Source of the DNA: Euphorbia lathyris
Lineage: Eukaryota > Streptophyta > Magnoliopsida > Malpighiales > Euphorbiaceae
Length of the DNA stretch: 64,000 bases
Direction of reading: 5' to 3'
Assembly (NCBI RefSeq): GCF_963576675.1
Contig: NC_088918.1
Location: 38,597,501-38,661,500 of the forward strand
Below, piece by piece: positions 26,693 through 37,095 of this stretch. The notes under the pieces are model-generated. The model saw only the letters and a list, made by a program, of their open reading frames with translations, had not been told where the DNA came from and did not search any database. The position numbers and the translations under genes are program-made. Numbering within the stretch: position 1 is the stretch's first letter; each line of letters begins with the position of its first letter.

Positions 26693-27088
26693 AAGGTACC
26701 AAAATAGACTTATGGTTTTTGGGTAAGTATTAATTTAGGCTCCATGTACAAAATAACACCAATTTAGGCTCCATGTACAAAATAACACCTATATTGGTAC
26801 TATTTTATAAGTGGAGCCTAATGCAGGTTTAACGATTAAAAAAGAGTACCAATTTAGGCTCGATAACGAAATGTGACACACCATTCATATTAATCCATTA
26901 GGTTTTGGTTTCTCTCTCGATGTACAATTGAAAGATCTTAACGGAATAATATGAATGACGTGTCACGTTTAGTTATCAATGCTTAAATTGGTACATTTTT
27001 TAAACGTTAAGCTTATTTTGGTGTTATTTTATACGTGGATCTTAAATTGGTACTTCCCCAAAAATCTTATACCTATTTTAGTACCTTT
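26693..27088. mobile_element. MITE with long inverted repeats nested in CACTA
   Basis: AAGGTACCAAAATAG at the left is matched by an inverted AAGGTACTAAAATAG at the right. The arms remain complementary for roughly 150-200 bases around words such as AATTTAGGCTCCA. No clear target duplication was found. A Mutator-like origin is possible. Confidence 0.7.
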
Positions 27089-27359
27089 ATAATAAGTTCC
27101 TTGAAGAATTTTTTTGCTATTCTCATCTTTGCTTTTTCCTTGACTTGGATAATTTTTCTTGTTTATTGAATTCTAGGAAAAGCTGCTGTTTTTTTTTTTT
27201 TGCAATTATATTTTGGTATCCAAGCTTATGTTTGTGCTTTTCTGCTTTGATGTTTAATTCTTCAAGCATATGTAGGCAGTTCATTAGTGGATCAATAGTT
27301 TGTTTATATAGCGATAACAACGGCACTATTTATGCACCTCCACCGTTTGCTGAATATAC

Positions 27360-27487
27360 TTCTCAAATTAGAGCAACAAGTTCAAGATTTGAATGAAAAG
27401 TATGGATGCCTACAGGTAGAAGAAACTCAGTTACGCCAACGGTTAGAAAATTGTAATGATGAACAAATTAATCGTAATAATGAATGA
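27360..27487 (+). pseudogene. C-terminal coiled-coil fragment of CACTA accessory protein
   Basis: This frame reads LKLEQQVQDLNEKYG, then LRQRLENCNDEQ, and ends at a TGA. The Leu/Gln/Glu heptads resemble the coiled-coil tail of Ptta/En/Spm-type plant transposase proteins. The upstream exon cannot be joined with confidence. Confidence 0.4.
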
Positions 27488-27742
27488 CCTATTGTTTCTT
27501 GCTAGCTTGATTGTCTATCTTTTTACTGCATTAATGTGATTTTGGAATATTGTTTATATAGCCATAATTTAGTAATCACTTTTAAAACTCTAGCCCTGAT
27601 TAGAAGATTGGAATAATTTTGGATATATTATCTCATTAGTTTGATGATTTAAATTATTTTGTTGCATGGGATATTATTTATTAGTTCTAGAATTATTTAA
27701 ATATTAATATAGTATACAAATTTAAATTTCATGATTTATCAG

Positions 27743-27743
27743 G

Positions 27744-27780
<37 letters not shown>
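27743..27780. repeat. TA dinucleotide repeat
   Basis: About 18 TA units just inside the right subterminal region of the CACTA element. Confidence 0.95.
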
Positions 27781-27783
<3 letters not shown>

Positions 27784-28190
27784 TGCAGATATAGTTTACC
27801 AACGGCATTTTGACGATGATATTACAAACGACTTCCATACAATTCAAGTTAAAAACTACATACAAACGACTTCCCTACAACACATGTTTCTAAATTCATG
27901 CCAAATTGAATGTGAAAATTACCGACGACTTAACAACGACATGTCGTGTCCAATAACAACACCAATTGATTCTTATGGTTGTACACTTACAACTTACCAA
28001 CAACCATGTTCTCGTTAATGCCAACGACAATGATTTTGTCATCGGTAACCTTTTTCCCAACAAGCAATCTGACTACGACATTAGTTTCGTTTGTATGTCG
28101 TCGGTAACTTATATTATCGACAAAAATCTTATGATTACCGATGACATTGTGCCGTAGGTAAACTATTATTTTCTTATAGTGTTTGTAAAT

Positions 28191-30296
28191 TTATTGAAGA
28201 GGATTAAACATACCGATAACTTCCCTTAATATGCTAAACTGTTCACGAGCCAGCGGCTTCGTGAAGATATCTGCAAGCTGTTCATCCGTCGGAACATAGG
28301 TCAGCTTGATCTCACCTTTGAGTACATGATCTCTGATGAAGTGATGCCTAATGTTGACATGCTTCATCCTACTGTGCTGGACTGGGTTCTTTGATAAGTC
28401 AATGGCACTCTTATTGTCACATTTGACTTCAATGGTTTTAGTTTGAATTCCATAGTCCTCTAGTTGTTGTTTGATCCATAACACTTGGGCAACACAGCTT
28501 CCAGCAGCAATGTACTCAGCTTTAGTTATTGACAGGGCAATTGACGACTGCTTCTTACTGAACCAAGACACTAGACAGCTTCCAAGGAAATGACATCCTC
28601 CTGAAGTACTTTTCCACTCAAGCTTGTCTCATCTATAGTCAGCGTCAGTGTATCCAATGAGTGTGAAATCATTTGTATTAGGATACCATAGACCTGCATT
28701 CACTAAGCTTTGCAAATATCTAAGGATTATTTTTACAGCTATATAATGAGATTCCTTAGGGTTAGATTGATATCTTGCACAGTAGCATACTGAGTACTGA
28801 ATATCTGGCCTACTTGCCGTTAAATAGAGTAGAGAGCCAATCATACCTCGGTACAACTTGCTGTCTACTGACTTACCTTTTTCGTCAGCACATAGTACAG
28901 CGTCAGTACCCATTGGGGTAGATATTGGCTTATAATTTTCCATTTCAAATTTCTTCAATATCTCCTTGGCATACTTAGTTTGGCTGATGAAGATGTCATT
29001 CTTGCCTTGTTTGATTTGGAGTCCAAGGAAGAAGTTGAGTTCTCCCATCATTGACATTTCAAACTCAGTTTGCATCTGCTTACTAAATTCCTTGCACATA
29101 GACTCATTAGTAACACCAAAAATAATATCATCAACATATATTTGTGCTAGCAGGGTATCTTTACCCTTTCTCTTAATGAATAAGGTTGTGTCAGCTTTTC
29201 CTCTGACATAGTTTCTGGTCAGCAGAAAGCTAGTCAGCCTTTCATACCAAGCACATGGTGCTTGCTTCAGGCCATACAAAGCCTTTTTGACTTTATAAAC
29301 ATGGTTTGGGAACTTGGGGTCCTCAAACCCTGGAGGCTGACTAACATAAACCTCTTCATTTATAACACCATTAAGAAAGGCACTTTTGACATCCATTTGA
29401 AATAATTTAAAGTTCATAAAGCTAGCATATGCACACAATATTCTTATAGCTTCTAATCTAGCCACAGGGGCAAAGGTCTCACCATAGTCAATACCTTCCT
29501 GCTGACTATAACCTTGAGCTACAAGTCTGGCTTTGTTCCTGACTACATTTCCTTGTTCATCTAGCTTATTTCGAAATACCCATCTTATTCCTATGACCTT
29601 CTGACTTCTTGGATTGGGTACTAAATCCCATACTTCATTTCTTTTGAATTGATCAAGATCCTCTTGCATTGTATTTATCCAAAACTCATCGTTCTCAGCT
29701 TCTGAGAAGTTTCTTGGTTCAAGAACTGACACGAAGGCTACGTTGCTGAGGTATCTCCTGAGTTGATTTCTTGTCATCAGGGTGTTCTCAGCGGCATCAA
29801 AAATGCTACTTTCAGAGTGTCCTCTTGGAACCTTGATCTCTTTTGGCAATGTAGTGTCCTCAAGAGTAGGTGGTTCAACAATCTCTGCAGGTTTGAGTTG
29901 GTCAGTAAAAATAATTTGAGGTTCGTTTTTACCTTTGGTCAGCCCTTGAGGTAATGACTCAGCGGCTCCATTTTGGTCAGCTGATGCTGAGTATTGGTCA
30001 TCCTCTACTGATTGATTTACTTTTCCTGCAGGGTCAGTTTCTTCGAACTCAACATGTACAGACTCTTCTAGGACATGAGTTCGTTTATTAAACACCCTAT
30101 ATGCTTTACTGTTTGTTGAGTAGCCTAAGAAGATAGCTTCGTCAGCTTTTGAATCAAACTTAGCAAGGTTGTCTTTGGTGTTTAGAATAAAACATTTGCA
30201 ACCAAAGGCACGAAAATATCCAATGTTGGGTTTTCGTCCTTTCCAAAGTTCATAAGGGGTTTTCTTAAGTATAGGTCTGACTAAAGCCCTATTGAG
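28191..30296 (-). pseudogene. SIRE pol: reverse transcriptase and RNase H part
   Basis: The RT frame (488 residues, 30095-28629, open upstream to 30296) holds [30 protein letters not shown] and the catalytic YVDD ([11 protein letters not shown]). A single in-frame TGA at 28629-28631 separates it from the RNase H tail (28571-28191), which has TKAEYIAAG and CDNKSAIDLSKNP with the expected catalytic residues. Both pieces are in the same frame, so the break is one nonsense change. The upstream integrase end lies beyond the solo LTR. Confidence 0.88.
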
Positions 30297-32093
30297 TGTT
30301 GGAGTTTAGTGTCCTAAAGACAATTATTTTAGGATATTAATATTAACGAATAAATTGTTTATTTGATCATTTGTTTAATCAGATATATAGCATTAAAATG
30401 TAACTATATATAAAGGCACAAATCTTTCATAAAGAAAGTAACCCTAAGTTTATTTAAGTAGTTATAAAGCGTTCATACAAGCATGAAGTGAGACTGTACT
30501 TTATAATAGACCAATAGACTTAAAGTAAACCCAAGTCGAGTAATATGTTATAGGGGTTGGCATATTACTATTGAGACTTACATGTAACAGTGTTTTCTGT
30601 CGAGATAGAAAGCTGATCTCACGAGCTTTAGATATTCAGATATCTAGACAGTTACATGGATCCGGTGAAGGAGTTCATTAGGATTGTGACCCGACTTGAG
30701 ATAACAGAATTGATTGATTTATCTAATGTGTCAATTGTTCATCTCATTGGTATTAGTAGGTATAACTAATCCTCAGACTCAAACATTCGTTAATTAGTGA
30801 TTCTGGATTATGGAGTCTGATACTTTGATTCTGTGCGAGCACGATCCAACAAGTGAGAGCCTGGGGTGTGTGAGAGCAGGGTTGGGTATCACACAAAGTA
30901 ATTGCAGAATAGTTAATGTCAGATTGAGCATTCGTCACTCCCGATAAGTGGGAGATATATCCAATGTGGTGAATTGACTGAAATTCTTGCAAGGTGATAG
31001 AGTTAAGAGTAGAAATGAACATTTCACTTAACTTATCTTTTCAGAGTGAATTCAACATGTACAAGTAAAACCGGACTCTTCGTTATATGTAACCTTGACA
31101 CGTTCCATGGTTATAAAGAATTGACCGACAGGATATAGTTGATGAAGGATCGTATTATACTGTACCTAATGCAGAAAGGTTAACGTCAGTTATCAACCAG
31201 ACTTCTTAATTGCTCTGGGGGAATATCATAGGTTTTGCTAGTAACAGCTCGCTATGGTATTCCGTTATATATATGTTGGAATTAATCGTGATGAATAATT
31301 TCAAAGGATATATATGGCTAATGGCAATAAAGAACCTAATGGGTCGCATATGGGACTTAGAATCGGAGGACGAAAATGTAATTAGTGAGATACAATATAG
31401 GGGGCCGAAATTTATATATTAATTAACGGATAAATTAATTTGATTATGGTTATGAATTAAATTAAAAGATTATCTGATAATATTAATTAGAAGTTTTTAT
31501 GTGATTGAAACTCTAATTAATTATCCCTAACATTAATTATTAATTTGATTAATAATAATTATCTAGATATAATTAGTTATTATTTAGATAATAGTAAAGT
31601 GTTTATTTAATTATCTAATTAGGAATCCTATTCCGAATAAGATTCCAATTATTTAATTACCTAACACAACTGGGATTAGGGTTTAGAGAAGTCTATAAAT
31701 AGACTCCCTAACCCTAGGATTTCGATAGACACAGACAAAGAAGAGAAGGAATCGTTTCGTCGTCGTCTCGGCTAATTTACTTTGTTTTCTTACTCCCTCT
31801 TTGATCTCGTATCGATTTCTGTTAGAGGCAATCATTGCGATTGCTATAGTTTAAAGGTTGATTACTGATTAATTTTGTTTTTCTGTGTTGAATAAAAACG
31901 TTCGTTGCTCACGAGTTGATAATAAGAAGTTGTGGGCACTTCGTTTGCAACGGTAGATAGTTCTTCACTAAAGGTATTACTTTCTATCACTCTTTATATG
32001 AAATAACAATTAACAGATCTTGAAAAAGGGAAATAGATAAAATAGATAAAATTTTATTATTCCGCTACGCCTAGGCTTGTCTATTTTCCTACA
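30297..32093 (+). mobile_element. Solo LTR inserted in SIRE integrase
   Basis: A 1797-bp segment from TGTTGGAGTTTAGTG to TTTTCCTACA with 5-bp duplication TTGAG (30292-30296 and 32094-32098). A TATA-like CTATAAATAG (31693-31702) lies before a leader-like region. No gag/pol remains. The SIRE reading frame resumes on both sides, which proves it is an insertion. Confidence 0.92.
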
Positions 32094-33122
32094 TTGAGTA
32101 TATAGCAAGCTGTGTTGATAGCTTCACCCCAGAAATACTTTGGAAGCCTATTCTCACTCAGCATTGTCCTAGCTATTTCGACTAAGGTTCTGTTCTTTCT
32201 CTCAACTACCCCATTTTGTTGAGGAGTTCTAGGAGCATAAAAGTTGTGGTCAATGCCGTTGGTTTCACAGAATTCATCAAATTGTTGATTTTTGAATTCT
32301 CCACCATTATCACTTCGAATGTGAGCTAATTTTAGGTCTTTATCATTTTCAAGTTTTCTAACCAATGTTGAGAACATCTCAAAAGCTTCATCCTTGCTAC
32401 TCAGCAGGATGACCCAAGTGTACCGAGAGAAGTCATCTACAATGACCAAGGAAAATTTCTTACCACCCAAACTCAGCGGCTGGACTGGTCCGAAGAGATC
32501 CAAGTGTAGTAACTCCAATGGACGCGTGGTTGAGACTACATTTTTACTTTGAAAAGATTTCTTAGTTTGTTTTCCTTGTTGACAAGCATTGCATAATTGA
32601 TTCTTCTCAAACCTGAGTTTAGGCAATCCCTCAACTAATTGATTTCTTGCTAATTTGACAAGGAGGTCCATGCTTACATGACCAAGTCTCCTATGCCATA
32701 ACCAGGAATTGTCTTCCTTCGACACTAAGCATATATTCTTTGAAAACTTCTTTTCTAAATTCAGCATGAAAACATTGTCAACACGAGGTGCAGTTAAAAT
32801 CAACTCATTTGTTTTGCCCTCGAGTATTTTTACACTCAGTGGCATCAAATATAACCTTTCTACCGCTGTCACACAGCTGAGCTACGCTCATTAGGTTATA
32901 TTCAAGTCCTCTGACTAGGGAGACTGACTCAATAGTAGGATTACCACCAACAGTACCTGACCCTACTATCTTACCCTTTTTGTTGTCTCCAAAACTTACA
33001 TTTCCACCTCGTTTATGCACAAGTGTGATGAACTGAGTTTCATCACCAGTCATATGCCTTGAGCATACACTGTCAATATACCACAACTTTGACTTCTCAG
33101 CACACCTCAGGCCTACCTGCAA
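32094..33122 (-). pseudogene. SIRE pol: protease and integrase part
   Basis: A protease-like segment at 33122-32805 has the active-site region WYIDSVCSRHMTG; the usual D-S/T-G triplet is altered to D-S-V. It is out of frame with the next piece, 32872-32099, by a frameshift near 32830. The second piece carries the pre-integrase H..H..C..C zinc region (HRRLGHVSM ... CNACQQGK) and integrase core residues at LHLDLFGP, IRSDNGGEF and NGVVERKNRTL. It is cut after CYILN by the solo LTR. Confidence 0.88.
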
Positions 33123-34313
33123 TATAACTAGCTATCTTTAGGTACCCAAGTCTTTTTGGGTCCTCGTTTGTTAGGGTCAGCAGGTGATATATCATACTTA
33201 ATTTTATGACGACACACATTGACAGTGTGGCCATTCTTCCCACAAAAGTCACAATAAACTTTTCGTTGGGGATACCTTACATTCTGGTCAGCACCTAGGT
33301 GCTGAGCATGCCAGCATACCTTTGTGGTATGTCCTCTCTTTCCACAGAAGTCACACTGGACATTCTGCTGAGGATTCCATCTCCGCTGACTAGTACCTGA
33401 GTACTCAGCTTTTGAATAGAACCTCGTCTTAGCTGATGTATTCAGCTGGCTCTATATGGATGTGATGTCCTTCCTCAGTTTCTTAGAATATGATTGGACT
33501 TTAGAGAGAAACCTATGCATGATTTTTAAGTTTTCATCTTGCCTGGTATTGTCCTGGAGAAGATGTCGGAGATCACTTAGCTTGACCTCCTCAATCTCAT
33601 CACATCGCCTGTTGAGTGCTCGTATTTTCTTGTTACACTTTTTGATAAGTGTATAGAGATCACTCAGGGCATTAATCATTTCATTTCTGAGTAAAGATAG
33701 AGACATTACCTCAGTTGTGTGTTCCTCATGGTCAGACCCACCAAAGAGGCCAGCTTGCCTAGAATGACATAAGTCACCAGACTCGTCAGCCATGAAATAG
33801 ATATTCGCTGACTCAGTGGCATCAGCTTCTGATGAGGTTGACTCATCACTATCACTCCATGTTGCCACCATTGCTTTTCTACTGCCCTTCTTATCTTTCT
33901 TCAAGGTAGGACAGCTTGACTTAATGTGTCTAGCTTGATGACATTCAAAACAAGTAGCGGATTTTGAGCTGTCTTTCTTGTGTCTGCTGTCACTTGACTC
34001 AACTTTGTATTTGTCATTCTTCTTGAATGGCCTTTTGCTGTATTTGTCATTTTTTCGAAACAGCTTCTTCATTTTTCTAGTGAACATGACCATTTCCTCA
34101 TCATCTGATGAGTCGGCTTCGGTTGAGTCAGTTTTCATGACAAAAGATTTTTGCTTCTTGTCCTCAGTCTTTTCTTTGGCCTCAAAGTTCTTCATTGAGC
34201 TCATCATACTTGTACGTGGTCAGGTCCTGAGCTTATTCAACAACTGTTTTCTTTGCTTGCCAGCTTTTGGGGAGACTTCTCAAGATTTTCTTCACCTGTT
34301 TCATCACCAGTCA
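33123..34313 (-). pseudogene. SIRE gag, N-terminally deleted
   Basis: Main frame 34207-33452. It continues downstream in other frames with two further zinc knuckles (CDFCGKRGHTTKVC and CDFCGKNGHTVNVC); a third, CFECHQARHIKSSC, lies at about 33915. Sequence upstream to 34300 reads like the gag motif LRSLPKSWQAK but with a stop before DLTTYKYDEL. Most of the gag N-terminus, the PBS and the end of the 5' LTR are missing at a deletion junction at 34314-34317. Confidence 0.82.
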
Positions 34314-35630
34314 TATGTTTAACTCTTTAAGTTAGTATTTAGGTCAGCACCGCTGAGTAGAATTGAGAGAGCTTTAGTCAGCCGCTGACTTGAGCTGTTT
34401 CAATAGTAAGTTTAGGAATCAATACTTAGGTAAATTTCCAACTTAACACTCACATTACACAACTCAGCTTTCAAATTACTCAACACAGCATATGCAAGTT
34501 ATTGTTCTGTTGAGTAACATTTAGCAAGCAATAAACATATATATCAAAAGATAAAGGGTTAGAGATTACTCAGCAGACTTATCCTGGTTCGGCCTCTCCG
34601 CCTGCGTCCAGTCCCCGGAAATCCTTCCGAGCTTTTTTAATCCTCTACTGAGCTCTTTAAAGGTAGAGCACAAACCGTTTACAATAGCAACTGAGTATGC
34701 AAGAGTACCGTCCTCTATTCGTCTACTCAATCCTATCTCTACCACTGAGTACTATAACCGAGTACTCAGCTTCACTCTACCATTGAGTACTATAACCGAG
34801 TACTCAGCTTTTCTTTTCTAACCGTTTACAAATGATATAAGAATTGTTATTAGTAAAACAAAGAACACTTTAGATGAATAAAATCACTCTAGACTTTTAC
34901 ACAATGATTGGAGTTGGTGTAAGAACTTGCTTTTTTCTTTTTGACAGAGCTTCTAATTTGTATTCACTCAATAGTTTGACTTGATGAAGATCTGCTTGTC
35001 TGTCTTGTTTGATTCAAGTGATGGATTGGTCTTTTTATAGAGATCTTTGGGGTGCCAATGATTTGAATCCCGACATAGCCGTTGTGGGGAAACGGTCTTC
35101 ATTCGTCATCACTTGGTCAGCATTCAGTGTTGCAGGCCAATCCTATCTTCTGTTTCCATCAGGAGCCAGGTTTGGCTTCTTACGTCAGGTTTGTCTTCTA
35201 GTAAATGTCAGATGGTCCATGCTCTTTCTCGAAAAAGTCTTCCAGACAGATTTCTAAGACTTCTGATTGTTTCAGAAAATTGTTAGACATTGTCTTCCAA
35301 GTTGACGGATCATTGACGCTGACCTGACGACTACTCAGCTTGACTCAGCGGCTTCGCCTTCAAGCTTTTCTGAAGAAGACATTTCTTTTGTTAAAGCTGA
35401 GTTGCATTCTACTCAGCTCCAGCTGTGTGACTTGCATCCGCTGACTTTTGCCTTTCTCTTATAGATATTCAATTCATGTTCTTGTTAATTAACTTACTCA
35501 ACATTGGACAAACCCATTAGCACAATTAAATTCAAAGCAATTAAACTTAATTGTGTTGGAATATTTTTATCATAGAGATTTACTTAAATAATGTTGTCAA
35601 ATCAAAATCATGTAGAACGGTGTTTCAACA
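34314..35630 (-). repeat. SIRE 5' LTR (right copy), truncated
   Basis: It matches 17774-19090 and lacks about 90 bp at the PBS-proximal end. The TATA-like site is at 35031-35040 on the minus strand. Substitutions and small indels against the left LTR occur every few tens of bases in places. Confidence 0.9.
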
Positions 35631-36528
35631 CTATGGAATATTATGCTTTCCTATAACTTCCAATCAGCCACTCTCGACTCTTTCGGTTAAGTTCGGTAGC
35701 ATTAAGTTAAGTTCAGTAGCATTGAGCGATAAAGAACAGAACCTGAATTTACTTTTGCAAAGGGGAATGCCGGCGCTGGAGCTGCGACCATAATATATGA
35801 ATTTTCTGGTGTTATGGCGATATCAACCTGAATTTACTTCTGCAAGCTTTGCTTGTGATAAAAAAGTTGGATTCAAATGGCAAGATATTAAAATTTGGAT
35901 TAATCCTCTTCGATCTTTTACGAATACCTAAATTACTTGTATTGTTGTCATTCTCTCTGATTAGTGCTCCAATATAGGACATGATCGTCTATAAGAGAAA
36001 GATAGCAAGAAATTTTACAGAAGATGAACGAAAAGAAATAACGGAGACAAATATCTAGATCTAATCCCTTAGAATTATAAAAACGACGTTTCTCTAATAT
36101 TATATTGATATTGCAAAAGTGAGTTACAGAAATATTAAGTTTCCTATATATACTACATCTACACTATACCATGTATATATAATACCATTTTTACCTTTCA
36201 ACTATCTTGTTTGTCCATAGGGGATAGCTTATATAGTATTCTTTAATTATTATTTTATAACAAAATTAAAATCAATCTTATCTAGTATAATACAAATCAA
36301 AATCTAAAAATCTTATAATCTTCATATTTAGATTTTTGTTTTGTTTTATTAACACATCATTTTATATCAATAAATTTCAATCGAGATAAATAATGTTAAG
36401 AACATATTAGACAATAGAACACATGTATCCAAGATAGTGTGCTTATAACAAACTAAATATCTTCAATAACTTGATTTATATCACATGATAATCAAAGAGT
36501 TGTTTCAATGCCAAAAGTCATTACATTT
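35631..36528. repeat. Rest of host copy 2 and start of copy 3
   Basis: 35636-35685 continues the interrupted NLR fragment. After it come scrambled pieces that match 15356-15417 and 16327-16400 of copy 1. Copy 3 begins near 35888 with TTAATCCTCTTCGATC and runs to the gypsy insertion. No gene is intact. Confidence 0.85.
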
Positions 36529-37037
36529 TGATGACCCGCGAGGCTAAACCGGGTCATATTCATTTTGCAGGCCCAGCCCATACTTAGACCCATGGTCTAA
36601 GATCGGATGGGACCCGAATAAAGGAAGCGGGCGCAGCGAGTAACCGCCCCGAATGGGACCCGAATAAGCGGAAACGGGTGAAGCGAGTAACCGCCCCGAA
36701 TTCCTAAACGGAGCATCAAGACTCCCACTCAGAACCACGTTCGTTGCCATGAAAGCCACGAAAGGGACATGGCCTAAAAAGGGGGAACCGCCCTCAGAAC
36801 GTGGCCCACTAAGGAGTAACCGCCCTCGGCGGTTACCTAAAAAACACCTATAAAAGGCCTTAAGAATAAGGGAAAAAGGTACGTTCACAATTTTCCCCGC
36901 AATACTATTGTCAAATTACCAACCCTCTTACAAAAACTGACTTGATCGTCGGAGAGTTTTCCCGGAGATCCTGTCTCCGGTTCTGTTTTGCAGGTAACTC
37001 CGGCAGGGAATATCAAATCGGATCCGGCAAGTTATCA
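36529..37037 (+). repeat. Gypsy 5' LTR
   Basis: 509 bp; TATA box CTATAAAAGG at 36849-36858. The leader after it (AAGAATAAGGG...) leads to PBS-like TTGGTGCGGTGAAGG at 37038, which loosely resembles the TTGGCGCCGT-type PBS of Tat elements. Confidence 0.93.
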
Positions 37038-37095
37038 TTGGTGCGGTGAAGGTGGACCTTTTTTACCAACGTCTGGTTAAAGGTACACAAGGAAC

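Larger units (their letters stand above)
23203..28181. mobile_element. CACTA (En/Spm) DNA transposon, non-autonomous
   Basis: Left end CACTACAAGAAAATA and right end TATTTTCTTATAGTG (inverted, one mismatch), with 3-bp duplication TTT (23200-23202 and 28182-28184). Subterminal regions carry many copies of CGACGA/ACATGTCGTTG-type motifs in both orientations, as CACTA transposase-binding arrays do. No TNP2-type transposase is visible. Short exon-like ORFs remain (25337-25540, about 25596-25680 with splice-like borders, and a coiled-coil end at about 27360-27487). It inserted just past the stop of the SIRE pol ORF. Confidence 0.92.
17684..35630 (-). mobile_element. SIRE-type Ty1/Copia retrotransposon, nested and defective
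   Basis: An 18-kb interval bounded by TGTTGG...CAACA ends and a 5-bp target duplication CTATG. It is read on the minus strand: truncated 5' LTR (right), gag, protease, integrase, RT, RNase H, env-like region, PPT, 3' LTR (left). RT-domain wording ([23 protein letters not shown]) and a downstream env-like ORF place it in the SIRE/Maximus lineage. Two later insertions (CACTA at 23203-28181, solo LTR at 30297-32093) account for about 6.8 kb. LTRs have many substitutions between them, so it is older than the gypsy element nearby. Confidence 0.9.

Noticed and set aside
36544..36888. 114-codon minus-strand ORF present in both gypsy LTRs
   Set aside because: It is inside LTR control sequence and duplicated only because the LTRs are; no recognisable protein.
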